NCBI GenBank assembly: GCA_018830485.1
Contig: JAHJRQ010000006.1
Coordinates: 1 to 64,000 of the forward strand
Direction of reading: 5' to 3'
Source: Pseudomonadota bacterium
GTDB taxonomy: Bacteria; Desulfobacterota; Desulfobulbia; Desulfobulbales; Desulfurivibrionaceae
DNA length: 64,000 bases
Shown: positions 1-9,377 of the stretch, piece by piece
Position numbering within the stretch: the stretch's first letter is position 1
Layout of the letters: each line of letters opens with the position of its first letter
Translations under genes and position numbers: made by a program
Notes under the pieces: generated by a model
Told to the model about the DNA's origin: nothing
The model's database searches: none
Seen by the model: the letters and a program-made list of their open reading frames with translations, nothing else

Positions 1-2713
1 ATGTTCCCCACACCCGTGGGGATGAACCGTGTAAAAAGTGCGGGCAGAAACTAGGGGAAGTATGTTCCCCACACCCGTGGGGATGAACCGCTTGAATTTC
101 TGTCCACCGATCAATTACTTTTATGTTCCCCACACCCGTGGGGATGAACCGTCCCTCATATTTATTTTTGTGTCTGACATCTCATGTTCCCCACACCCGT
201 GGGGATGAACCGAAAGTAGCGGGTTGGAGAAGTAGTTAACTCGTATGTTCCCCACACCCGTGGGGATGAACCGTCATGAACTTGTTCGGCACCGGCCATG
301 CTCCTATGTTCCCCACACCCGTGGGGATGAACCGTAATTTATGGAAAATAAATACTTGACAGATGGATGTTCCCCACACCCGTGGGGATGAACCGCTTAA
401 ACGCAACGGCGTACACAGTTGGATCGAATGTTCCCCACACCCGTGGGGATGAACCGGCATTAGGATCATTAGGTTCCCCGACTACAATATGTTCCCCACA
501 CCCGTGGGGATGAACCGTTCCAATGGGTTTCATTATCCAATTCATTCATATGTTCCCCACACCCGTGGGGATGAACCGTATGTCGTTTAATACTTGTGGT
601 ATAGTACTTGATGTTCCCCACACCCGTGGGGATGAACCGTAAATCCAGGCTCCTCCCTTTTTCAATTAATGATGTTCCCCACACCCGTGGGGATGAACCG
701 TCACTATCTGGTTCAAAGAATTTTGCTTTCATATGTTCCCCACACCCGTGGGGATGAACCGCAATCATCCCGCCCAATGAATACGATATACTTATGTTCC
801 CCACACCCGTGGGGATGAACCGGCATAACAGAAAGGGTGTGACTCTGTTTGGATATGTTCCCCACACCCGTGGGGATGAACCGGCGAATGAGGGTAGTGA
901 ATGAGAGTTGACCCCATGTTCCCCACACCCGTGGGGATGAACCGGTTGTTTTGCCTGCAAACATTTTGCCCGCGATATGTTCCCCACACCCGTGGGGATG
1001 AACCGGAAAACCCGAGTTTCGCCACGGCGATGCTCGAATGTTCCCCACACCCGTGGGGATGAACCGTGGGGGCCTGTTGTGCCCCCTTACTTTAACAAAT
1101 GTTCCCCACACCCGTGGGGATGAACCGGGCCGATTGCGAATATAAATACACTCAAAATTATGTTCCCCACACCCGTGGGGATGAACCGTATGGCACGCCC
1201 AGGAAGGTCAGGGCCATGAGATGTTCCCCACACCCGTGGGGATGAACCGGCTCTCAGGCCGTCGGACCGGGAGCTGTACAAATGTTCCCCACACCCGTGG
1301 GGATGAACCGAAACGAGCCGTTCTGGTAACGCTGCCGCCCGAATGTTCCCCACACCCGTGGGGATGAACCGGAGAACGACCATGGCCTTCGGAAAATCGT
1401 TTAATGTTCCCCACACCCGTGGGGATGAACCGGCTCTGTTTGTCCCGCGCGAAGCGATCGATGAATGTTCCCCACACCCGTGGGGATGAACCGGATAGCA
1501 AAGAAGCTCGAACAGCCGTGGCCCAATGTTCCCCACACCCGTGGGGATGAACCGCAAAATGAAACGTGGATTGTTATCGGTTCAAAATGTTCCCCACACC
1601 CGTGGGGATGAACCGGCTAAAGCACCAACAGATAGCGATATACAGCAATGTTCCCCACACCCGTGGGGATGAACCGGAGACCACAACTTCCGCAAAATTG
1701 TGGTGGAAATGTTCCCCACACCCGTGGGGATGAACCGATGATACGGTAGAGGATGCAGAGATCGTGGGGATGTTCCCCACACCCGTGGGGATGAACCGGC
1801 TGTTCCATGCGCCTTCATAAATCACCCCGCATGTTCCCCACACCCGTGGGGATGAACCGGCAAAATCCCTTGTTATTCCAGAACAGAACCCATGTTCCCC
1901 ACACCCGTGGGGATGAACCGGTTTTCGGCGGCGTAAATACCTGGCTGGCTGGATGTTCCCCACACCCGTGGGGATGAACCGGTCATGGCAACCCCGGTAA
2001 CTGTTACCAGTAAATGTTCCCCACACCCGTGGGGATGAACCGCTGATGGCGTCAAACACGTTAATGCCACATGGATGTTCCCCACACCCGTGGGGATGAA
2101 CCGGGCCAGGCCTCCCCCCGCATAATCTTTGCCCAATGTTCCCCACACCCGTGGGGATGAACCGTGAGGCCCCGCCGTGGATGCCAGAACTGAAAAATGT
2201 TCCCCACACCCGTGGGGATGAACCGGATGAGTTTAGGGAATGGCTTACCGGAACCTGATGTTCCCCACACCCGTGGGGATGAACCGGCCGACCTTTGCCA
2301 CGATGCCGTGGAGCAGGTATGTTCCCCACACCCGTGGGGATGAACCGGCCTCATAATACGCATGTGGCATGGGTCAATGATGTTCCCCACACCCGTGGGG
2401 ATGAACCGGTCATGGCGACACCCGTAACCGTTACCAGCAAATGTTCCCCACACCCGTGGGGATGAACCGACTTTGATTCTGTAGAGGCGTTTAATGCGGT
2501 TATGTTCCCCACACCCGTGGGGATGAACCGGGTCATGGATGGTGGTACATCGATATCGGTCAATGTTCCCCACACCCGTGGGGATGAACCGCCGATTGTG
2601 GGAACATCGCCGGGGATGGGGATATGTTCCCCACACCCGTGGGGATGAACCGGCCCGAGAACTGTAATAGTTGGTGATTCATTTATGTTCCCCACACCCG
2701 TGGGGATGAACCG
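1..2713 (+). CRISPR. Type I-E CRISPR array, 45 repeats and 44 spacers, leader end outside the window
   Basis: Repeats of 29 bp start at position 1 and then every 61 bp exactly, the last at 2685-2713, so spacers are 32 bp throughout. The repeat begins ATGTTCCCCAC and ends GTGGGGATGAACCG. It holds a perfect stem (CCCCAC/GTGGGG) and ends in an ATGAACCG handle, closely matching the E. coli type I-E repeat whose handle is ATAAACCG. That similarity orients the array on the plus strand, so leader and cas genes should lie before position 1 and the oldest spacers near 2700. All repeats I checked, including the last one, look identical, with no degenerate terminal repeat. Spacers 33 (1982-2013) and 40 (2409-2440) are near-duplicates. 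No cas gene occurs anywhere in the window. Apparent open frames across the array are periodic translations of the repeat. Confidence 0.98.
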
Positions 2714-3047
2714 GAGTTGTCCATGGCCGGTATCACCCTCATGATGATGGAATGGGGTCGGGCCAGGCTACTTGCCTGATATCCCAGTGTAATCTTCCTC
2801 AAAACAGGTGCTTTCTTCGCTTATTCTTCGATTTTCGCTGCTAAAATCATGCCTATAGAAGAGTTGCTGCCCCTTTGGTTCTGGGGGGCGCACCGGCTGG
2901 CAGGCTTAACCTTCTGCCATTTGCTCTCCGGAAAGTCGTAAGAAATACAAGGCTGAACTGCGTGCATTCCGGGGCCGCAATGCGAACCCCCCTGACAGTT
3001 CGAAATCCAGGACCACCACCCAGTACCCCGCCCGTCGCCTGACGTCT
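2714..3047. other. Array-distal non-coding stretch, possible spacer remnant
   Basis: The 32 bases straight after the last repeat (2714-2745) start with G like most neighbouring spacers and could be a 45th spacer whose closing repeat was lost, but nothing proves this. Beyond it I see no recognisable gene. A 76-codon minus-strand frame (2821-3051) has no convincing ribosome site or family resemblance, ends only a few bases from the toxin gene, and may be decayed DNA. Confidence 0.4.
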
Positions 3048-3356
3048 TCACTCCTTCCCGAGCAATCTCCGGGCCACCTCGGCATAGACCTCGAAATCCA
3101 CCCGTTTGCCGATCCCGACCACCTCGACGATCACTTTATCCTCCACGATCCGGTACACCACCCGGATCGATTTGCGGACCGCATACAACTTGTAATACCC
3201 GGTCAGGTCAAAACCGCGCATGTTGCCGAGCGGCTGGCCGAGATGGGGGGAGGCTTCCAGCTTTTTGAGCTGCGCGGCGACCGGTTTCTTGAGCGAACCG
3301 TCCAGGTCTCTAAAATCGGCGGCTGCGTCCTCGGTGAACACCACCTTATAAGGCAA
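3048..3356 (-). CDS. RelE/ParE-family toxin (type II toxin-antitoxin)
   Basis: The protein is 102 aa, typical for RelE-fold mRNA interferases. It shows the family pattern: an N-terminal strand (PYKVVFTEDA), a helix with LKKPVAAQLKKLEASP, then GYYKLYAVRKSIRVVYRI and a final VVGIGKR strand with a basic patch. I start it at a TTG codon (3354-3356) because a strong AGGAGG lies six bases upstream. This puts the start 11 bases inside the end of the antitoxin gene, so translation is probably coupled. The expected role is ribosome-dependent mRNA cleavage held in check by the upstream antitoxin. The family call rests on pattern; RelE versus ParE-like activity cannot be told apart by eye. Confidence 0.85.
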   Translation of the reverse strand: MPYKVVFTEDAAADFRDLDGSLKKPVAAQLKKLEASPHLGQPLGNMRGFDLTGYYKLYAVRKSIRVVYRIVEDKVIVEVVGIGKRVDFEVYAEVARRLLGKE

Positions 3357-3636
3357 TGTTTTCCTCCTGTAGGAGTGAGTCCAGGGGAATCCGTTTGCCG
3401 GTGTCTTTCTTTCTTTTGGTGACGAGGTCGTAAATCTCGAGGTGTTCGACGAATTCGACGATGTCCGCCATGTATTCATACTCCTCGACCGGCAGGATGA
3501 CGGCGGTGATTTCATTATTCCTGACCACGGCGGTCTTGTCTCTTTTGTGTTCGGCAAGGTCCGTGACCACCCTTCCGAAATTCTTTGCCGCGGCAGTGGC
3601 GCTGATCATCTCGTCCCGTGTAAAATTTGCCCGCAT
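3346..3636 (-). CDS. Phd/YefM-family antitoxin
   Basis: The 96-aa product has a Phd/YefM-type N-terminal DNA-binding part (residues ~8-60: ATAAAKNFGRVV, then VVRNNEITAVILPVEEYEYM), followed by an acidic/helical C-terminal tail that should wrap the toxin. The ATG at 3634-3636 is preceded by AGGAGGAG at ideal spacing; longer upstream frames lack this. It precedes and overlaps the toxin gene, the usual order for autoregulated pairs. A palindrome over a TATAAT-like box lies about 27-45 bases upstream and is the likely self-regulatory operator. Confidence 0.87.
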   Translation of the reverse strand: MRANFTRDEMISATAAAKNFGRVVTDLAEHKRDKTAVVRNNEITAVILPVEEYEYMADIVEFVEHLEIYDLVTKRKKDTGKRIPLDSLLQEENIAL

Positions 3637-3662
3637 GTCATTCTCCTCCTTATTTGTCGCAT

Positions 3663-3681
3663 TATTATACGGGATATAATA
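3663..3681 (-). promoter_or_regulatory. Palindromic operator overlapping a -10 box for the toxin-antitoxin pair
   Basis: TATTATA and TATAATA form perfect 7-bp arms around a 5-bp centre. Read on the minus strand the right arm supplies a TATAAT-like -10 element 27 bases or more before the antitoxin ATG. Autorepression at such sites is typical of YefM/Phd systems; the assignment here is inferred from position and symmetry. Confidence 0.5.
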
Positions 3682-3956
3682 CGCGCAATGTGCAGCTCTC
3701 GTCAATCCTGATTTGCGGAAAAATCCCTGGTTATCTCTTGTTGCCGGATGCAGGCATGGGGGTGGGACGGGTGTTGCAGAGGTGCAGTTGTCGATGCGTT
3801 GTCGGCAAATGGAAGGGTTCCTGGGTCAGTTCAGAGTTTCGGATATTCCTCCGCTAATCCGTAAAGCCGGGAAAAATGGATGCGGGGGCCGCAGGCAACT
3901 ATCCGAAATTCTGGCCTGCGCCTTTTTTGCAAAAAAAACAAGGCAACCTTCGAGGA

Positions 3957-4853
3957 TCACTGAGCGGAGAGCTGCTCGAAGATGTGGTCTTTCATGTCGA
4001 TGAGGTCGTCTGGTCCAAGATGCAGCTCACTGAGCACCCCCTCGTTGAGTTCGCTCCAATCCTCCGGATCCCATTCGCCTTCGATGATCCGATCCATCAA
4101 GCCGATGGAATAGCCAAAACTGTAGGCGATGTAGTCGGCCACCTTGATCAGGGCGATGAGTTTTTCCGGCACGGGGCCTTGCCCGGCGAGGTTGGAGGTG
4201 TGGTGGTGGATGATGGTTTTGCACACCGCATCGGGCAACGACCAGGTTTTGGCCAGCAGCCCTCCAACCACGCAGTGGTCCGAACCGACCAGGGCATCTT
4301 CTTCCTGGATGATATCGCGCTTGTGGCTGAGGGCGGCATGGGTGAAGGCCTGGTATGCCGGATTGCGCTTGAGCAGCATCGGGATGGCGCAGTCGTGGAA
4401 CAACCCGGCCATGTAGGCCATGTCCGGAGTGATGTCCTCGGCGGTCAGGATGCCGCGCATGGTCTTGGCCAGGGACTCCGCCGCCACGGCGGTGTGCAGG
4501 GAATGATCCCAGAAAATTTTGTCTCCCGCGGAGCCGGTTCCCAGGGCATCCTGCAGGCAGGCGGTGAGCACCACTTTTTTAAAATTTTCCAACCCCATGA
4601 AGGTAAGGGCCTTGACGATGGATTCGCATTTGGTGGCTAGGCCGAAGAACGGCGAGTTGATGACGTTGATGACCTTGGCGCTGATGGAGGCGTCCTGGGT
4701 CACCAGATTTGCGATGCGATTGAAATGGGGATGCTCGGTGCGCATCTCCTTATTGATCTCGATGACGATGGTGGGCTGGGCCGGCAGCTTGATCTTGCTG
4801 ACGATCTGCTTGGCGTGATCAAGGCGCTGGGCGTTGAAATCAATGGTGGTCAA
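3957..4853 (-). CDS. HDOD-domain signalling protein
   Basis: This 298-aa protein is nearly all one HDOD domain, a degenerate HD-family fold used as a signalling or protein-interaction module in bacteria. Typical pieces are LPAQPTIVIEIN near residue 25, VTQDASISAKVINVINSPFFG (around residue 55-75) and the HD-like FHDCAIPML near residue 150. Start is a TTG at 4851-4853 with GGAG about eight bases upstream. It stands alone after a 134-bp gap from the ATPase gene. HDOD proteins often couple second messengers or phosphorelays to motility and gene expression; no partner is adjacent, so its specific job is unknown. A second HDOD gene lies at 44605-45525. Confidence 0.85.
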   Translation of the reverse strand: MTTIDFNAQRLDHAKQIVSKIKLPAQPTIVIEINKEMRTEHPHFNRIANLVTQDASISAKVINVINSPFFGLATKCESIVKALTFMGLENFKKVVLTACLQDALGTGSAGDKIFWDHSLHTAVAAESLAKTMRGILTAEDITPDMAYMAGLFHDCAIPMLLKRNPAYQAFTHAALSHKRDIIQEEDALVGSDHCVVGGLLAKTWSLPDAVCKTIIHHHTSNLAGQGPVPEKLIALIKVADYIAYSFGYSIGLMDRIIEGEWDPEDWSELNEGVLSELHLGPDDLIDMKDHIFEQLSAQ

Positions 4854-4987
4854 GGTGTGCGCTCCGTTGCGGTCAAAGGAAAAAGGCAGGGGCGGGCGAG
4901 CCGATCATATTATCTCGTCAATGGTAGCATGTTTCAAAAGGGTTACGAAGAAAAAAACGGGCGGGCGTGATGATAGCGCCGTTTGCG

Positions 4988-7699
4988 CTATGCCCGGAGG
5001 CGAACCGGTTGGCCGGGGTTGGGGCTGCTCCTGCGGCGGCGCAGCCATTTGTACCCTTCGTGGCTTAGAAAAAGCGCCACGGGAAAGGGCAGCAGAACCC
5101 AGAGGTCACCCAGCGGCACATGGGCGGTGTTGAATACCTTTTGCACCGGGGCCACATTGAGCAGGGTCCATATCCAGACCACTTCCAGCGCCATGGCTGC
5201 CACCATCAGACGGTTGGAGAAGAGCCCGAGGCTGAAGGCTGAGAATTCCCAGCTCCGCATGGTCAACCCGTTGAGCATCTGGCAGGTGACCGCGCCCAGC
5301 AGGGTCATGGTCATGGCCTGCCGGTGCAGCAAGGGATCGGCCAGGGTGACGGTGCCGTATTGCCAGCCGTGCAGCAGCAAAAAGGAGAGGAAGGCGGTCA
5401 TCGCTGCGGTCGCCTCGATAATCCCCAGGAAGAAATACCCCCGCTTGAATACCTCCCAGTCGAGGATCTTTTCGTGCCTTCCCACCGGCGGCCGGTTCAT
5501 GATGTTTTTTTCCGGCCGTTCGCTGCCCAGGGCCACGCCCGGGAGGATGTCCGTGCCCAGGTCGATGAAGAGGATCTGGATCACCGAAAGCGGCAGGGGG
5601 ATCTTCAGGAAGAACTGCAGGATATAGGGCACGATCTCCGGGACGTTTGAGGCGAGCACATAGGTGACGAACTTCTTGACGTTGAAGTAGACGGTCCTCC
5701 CTTCCTCGATGGCAACGACGATGGAGGCGAAGTTGTCGTCCAGCAGCACCATGTCCGCCGCCTCCTTGGCCACCTCGGTGCCGGAGAGACCCATGGCGAT
5801 GCCGATATCCGCTTTTTTGAGGGCGGGCGCATCGTTGACCCCGTCGCCGGTCATGGCCACCACCTCGCCTGCGTTTTGCAGAGCCGTGGCGATGCGCAGC
5901 TTCTGGCTGCTGGCCATGCGGGCAAAGAGGACGGTTTCGCGGGCCAGGATTTTTTCCAGTTGTTCATCCCCCATGGTTTCCAGCTCCGGGCCGGTGATAA
6001 CCCGGTCGTGGGCCATGCCGATCTGTTTGGCAATGGCTGCGGCGGTGCGGGGGTTGTCGCCGGTGATCATCATGGTCCGGATGCCGGCGGTTTTACAGGT
6101 CGTCATTGCCTCGGCCACGCCGTGGCGCGGCAGGTCCATGATGGCGACCAGCCCCAGCAGGGTCAAGTTGTTTTCCTCCTCCTTGGCGGCACGACCGATC
6201 ATCAGGACCCGGAAGGCCTGATCCTCGAAATCGGTTGCCCGGGCCAGGGCCTCTTGCCGCGTGATTTCGTTCAGGGGCTGCTCCGAACCGTCATCGGCCA
6301 GATAGGAGGTGCATCCGGGCAGCACCGCCTCCACAGCGCCCTTGGCAAAGAGCAGGGTTTTTTCTCCCTCCTGATACACGGAGGACATCATCTTGCGCTC
6401 GCTGGTGAAGATGAACTCCCGGACCTTTTTCATCTCCGGGGGGGAAATTCCCCGTTTATGGGCGGCCGCGACAATGGCCAGTTCGGTGGGGTCGCCGTGC
6501 AACCCTTTTGCATCGATGGTGGCGCGGCAGTTGAGCAACCCTGCGGTGAGCAGGGCGGCGAGGCGGCCCTCGGTGCTTTCATTCCGCTGGGAAAAACAGA
6601 ATTCCCCCGGCTCGCGATATCCCTCTCCGGAAATGCTCACCTGCTCGCCGCCGGCCAGCCAGAGGTGTTTCAGGCTCATCTCGTTTCTGGTCAGGGTGCC
6701 GGTTTTATCGGTGCAGATGACCGTGGCGCTGCCCAGGGTTTCCACGGAATCGAGGTTCTTGATCAGGGCGTTGCGTCGGGCCATGCGCTGGCTGGCCAGG
6801 GAGAGCGACAGGCTGATGGTCGGCAGCAATCCTTCCGGAATGTTGGCGACAATGAGGGCAAGGGCAAAGATCGAGGCAAGCATGAATCCCTTGCCGGAGA
6901 AGAGGCCGAGGGCGAAAAAGACGCAGCCCATGAGCAGGGCGATAACCGTAAAGGTGCGGGTGAGATGGATGATCTCCCGCTGCATGGGGGTGACGGCCTT
7001 GCGCACGTTCTTGGTCAGGCTGGCGATCTTGCCGAATTCCGTGGCATTGCCCGTGGCGCTGGCCACTGCGACCCCGCTGCCGGAAAGCACGGTGGTCCCG
7101 GCAAAGACCATGTTCTTGGCCTCCATGGTTCGCTGGGTTTCGCCCGGCAGGAGGCTTCGTCCCACCGGAGCGGATTCGCCGGTGAGGGAGGAGAGGTTGA
7201 GGTAGAGCGAGTTCGCCTCAAGGAGAATGCCGTCCGCCGCCACCTTGTCGCCTTCTTCCAGAAGCATGATGTCGCCGGGCACGATTTCGTGCGTGGTGGT
7301 TGCCACAATCGCCCCGGCGCGGCGCAGGGAAACCTTGGTCGGCATCAGCTTGAGCAGCTCCTCCATTGCCTTGTCCGCCCGGTATTCCTGCCAGAAGGTG
7401 AAGGTGGCGTTGATGATTACGGCGCCGAGGATGGCATGGCCCAGGACATTGTAGCCCTGGCCCGGGTCATAATGGTCGGCGACACAGGAGAGGAGGGCGG
7501 CTCCCTGGAGCAGGATGGAGAAAAAATTGGTGTACTGGAACAGATAGGCAAGGAGGTAGTTTTTCTTCGTTGCACCGGCCAGTTGATTGGGGCCGAACTC
7601 CTTGAGCCTCCGGGCCACCTGTTGGGGGTCCAGGCCGTTTTCCGAACTCTTCAGCCGGAGGAGCAGGGTCTGGCGGTCGAGGGCGAAGATCCGCATCAC
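4988..7699 (-). CDS. P2-type cation-transporting ATPase
   Basis: The 903-aa protein has the full P-type ATPase layout: an N-terminal cation-ATPase domain, two membrane helices, the actuator loop with SLTGESAPV, the phosphorylation motif DKTGTLT (near residue 330), the hinge TGDGVNDAPALKKADIGIAMG, and a six-helix C-terminal membrane block. Length and the C-terminal domain fit the Ca2+/Na+,K+ (P2) class rather than metal P1B pumps, and there is no heavy-metal CPC motif. Substrate is undetermined; Ca2+ or monovalent cation export is likely. Its start overlaps the stop of the universal stress gene by four bases (ATGA), so the two are translationally coupled. Confidence 0.93.
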   Translation of the reverse strand: MMRIFALDRQTLLLRLKSSENGLDPQQVARRLKEFGPNQLAGATKKNYLLAYLFQYTNFFSILLQGAALLSCVADHYDPGQGYNVLGHAILGAVIINATFTFWQEYRADKAMEELLKLMPTKVSLRRAGAIVATTTHEIVPGDIMLLEEGDKVAADGILLEANSLYLNLSSLTGESAPVGRSLLPGETQRTMEAKNMVFAGTTVLSGSGVAVASATGNATEFGKIASLTKNVRKAVTPMQREIIHLTRTFTVIALLMGCVFFALGLFSGKGFMLASIFALALIVANIPEGLLPTISLSLSLASQRMARRNALIKNLDSVETLGSATVICTDKTGTLTRNEMSLKHLWLAGGEQVSISGEGYREPGEFCFSQRNESTEGRLAALLTAGLLNCRATIDAKGLHGDPTELAIVAAAHKRGISPPEMKKVREFIFTSERKMMSSVYQEGEKTLLFAKGAVEAVLPGCTSYLADDGSEQPLNEITRQEALARATDFEDQAFRVLMIGRAAKEEENNLTLLGLVAIMDLPRHGVAEAMTTCKTAGIRTMMITGDNPRTAAAIAKQIGMAHDRVITGPELETMGDEQLEKILARETVLFARMASSQKLRIATALQNAGEVVAMTGDGVNDAPALKKADIGIAMGLSGTEVAKEAADMVLLDDNFASIVVAIEEGRTVYFNVKKFVTYVLASNVPEIVPYILQFFLKIPLPLSVIQILFIDLGTDILPGVALGSERPEKNIMNRPPVGRHEKILDWEVFKRGYFFLGIIEATAAMTAFLSFLLLHGWQYGTVTLADPLLHRQAMTMTLLGAVTCQMLNGLTMRSWEFSAFSLGLFSNRLMVAAMALEVVWIWTLLNVAPVQKVFNTAHVPLGDLWVLLPFPVALFLSHEGYKWLRRRRSSPNPGQPVRLRA

Positions 7700-8517
7700 T
7701 TCCTGTCCCTGGCGTAGAAGGCGATGGTGTTCACCGGCGTGTGCCAGAAGAGACGCTCCATGGGATTTTCCTTCAAGAACCAGGAGAATGGTGAACCCCT
7801 CCTGCCCCCGATGATCATGAGCTGAAAATCGTGCCGGGCCAGGTGGTGGAGGATCTGATCAATCTCCCTCCCGGTCGGGGCGTGCTTGATGGTCAGGGGA
7901 ATATCCAAAAGCTTCATGGTGTTGGCATAGTGGCTCAACCGGGTGTTGATTTTCTGGAACAGCATTCTTGCGGTGTGGGTATCCATGGCGGCCAGTCTGC
8001 GCCTGCTTGTGGGGTGGATGCTGTATATTTCGGTTTCGGCGCCAAAGGCCTTGGCCAGTGCACTGAAAAAGGCGAATTTTTGGGCGGAGAGCCGGTCTTC
8101 CCTGATGGGGAGCAGGATGTTCTCGGTGACGAAAACCGCGTTCACATGGGCGACCCGGACCACGGCCAGATTGGCGGGCAGGGATAAGCGGCTTAGTTTT
8201 TCGCTGAGCGAATCCTGGAAAAACCGCCGGTGCATCCTGGTGCTGCAGAAGAGGGTGTCGGTTCTGGCGGCGGCAAGGTGGGTGCGAATGGCCTCGGCGG
8301 GCTCTCCGGAGAGAAAAACCCGTTCGGTTTTGACCCCGAAGTGGGCGGCCGCCTCCTCGGCCTCAGCCATGCTCTCCTCCACCTCCTCCCGGAGGTCGAC
8401 CGGGTTGAGCACATGGAGCAGGCAGAGGGTGTAGTCGAAGAGCGCGGCATAGCGCAGGGCATAGAGCGCCGCGACATCCGAGGAAACAAGGCCGTTCATT
8501 GCAGCAATGACTTTCAT
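7696..8517 (-). CDS. Tandem universal stress protein (UspA family)
   Basis: This 273-aa protein has two UspA-like halves. The N-terminal half runs from KVIAAMNG to about residue 130 and the C-terminal half from ENILLPI to the end. The second half has a weak form of the nucleotide-binding loop (IIGGRRGSPFSW) in which the spacing of the usual G-x2-G-x9-G(S/T) signature is not preserved. It probably acts as a stress-responsive cytoplasmic partner of the cation pump encoded immediately downstream, with which it shares a four-base overlap. USP genes coupled to transporters are common; direct regulation of the pump is inference. Confidence 0.82.
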   Translation of the reverse strand: MKVIAAMNGLVSSDVAALYALRYAALFDYTLCLLHVLNPVDLREEVEESMAEAEEAAAHFGVKTERVFLSGEPAEAIRTHLAAARTDTLFCSTRMHRRFFQDSLSEKLSRLSLPANLAVVRVAHVNAVFVTENILLPIREDRLSAQKFAFFSALAKAFGAETEIYSIHPTSRRRLAAMDTHTARMLFQKINTRLSHYANTMKLLDIPLTIKHAPTGREIDQILHHLARHDFQLMIIGGRRGSPFSWFLKENPMERLFWHTPVNTIAFYARDRK

Positions 8518-8557
8518 GGCCGGGTATCTCCTGTGTGCGGCCGGGGAAGGCCCGGGA

Positions 8558-9190
8558 TCAGCTCAGGGTCTGGAAGATGTTTTTCAGCCCGGTGGTGATG
8601 AATTCCACGGAGATGGCGGCCAGAATAAGCCCCATGATCCGGGTGATGATATTGATCCCGGTTTTGCCGAGTTTTTTGGCGATGTGGGGCGCGGCCAGCA
8701 GGGAAAGATAAATGGACAGGCCGATGAGGAGAATGCCCGCGCTGGTAATCAGATAGGCCAAAGGTCCTTTTGCCTTGTAGGCGTATACGATAACCGTGCT
8801 GATGGCGCCCGGGCCAGAGAGCAGGGGGATGGCCAGGGGTACGACGGCGATGGTCTCGCGGTCCGCGGTTTCTTCGGCCTCGTCGCTGGTATGGGCGGCG
8901 CGGCTGGTCCTGGCCTGGAGCATGGAGATGGCCATGAGCAGAAGAAGGATGCCGCCGCCCACCCGGAAGGAATCAACGGAGATTCCGAAGAAGCGGAGGA
9001 TGAATTCGCCGCTGATCAGGGTGGTCAGGAGAATGATGGACACGGCCACCGGGGTGATCCGGACGATTCTGGCCCGGTCTTCCGGGCGGTAGCCGTCGGT
9101 GAGGCTGATATAGATGGGAATGGCGCCGATGGGGTTGACGATGGCAAAGAGGGAGATGATGAACTTTATGTGATCCGAGAAATCGAACAT
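8558..9190 (-). CDS. MarC-family integral membrane protein
   Basis: The 210-aa product has six hydrophobic segments and the MarC family hallmark near the N-terminus (FAIVNPIGAIPIYISLT), plus IPLLSGPGAISTV in the middle, both highly characteristic. The transported substrate is not known; the old link to multiple antibiotic resistance has not held up for the family. It lies 40 bp before the stress-protein gene on the same strand, so it may head a three-gene unit with the universal stress protein and the cation ATPase. Confidence 0.92.
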   Translation of the reverse strand: MFDFSDHIKFIISLFAIVNPIGAIPIYISLTDGYRPEDRARIVRITPVAVSIILLTTLISGEFILRFFGISVDSFRVGGGILLLLMAISMLQARTSRAAHTSDEAEETADRETIAVVPLAIPLLSGPGAISTVIVYAYKAKGPLAYLITSAGILLIGLSIYLSLLAAPHIAKKLGKTGINIITRIMGLILAAISVEFITTGLKNIFQTLS

Positions 9191-9377
9191 GGCGCTGAAC
9201 CCTGTGTGGATCGAGTTTTTCAGTTTTCTCCTGCGATGGATGAAGCCGGGGCTTTTTGTATATTGTATAGGGGAAAGAGGTTCTATGCAAACAGGGAGAT
9301 GGTTTTAAGGGAAAAAGCGGAAAGCAGCGGGAGGCGTCATGTTCATTTCCTTGGCATGAAACCGTCGCTCTTTACCC

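Noticed and set aside
236-2695. Long minus-strand frames across the CRISPR array encoding repeats of HPHGCGEH and SSPRVWGT
   Set aside because: They are translations of the 61-bp repeat period; frame changes and lack of ribosome sites show they are not genes.
2821-3051. A 76-codon minus-strand frame as a transposase remnant
   Set aside because: No recognised transposase motif, no inverted repeats, and no ribosome site.
5876-7717. A 613-codon plus-strand frame opposite the cation ATPase
   Set aside because: Gly/His/Gln-rich antisense translation of a highly expressed GC-rich gene; the ATPase strand has all family motifs.
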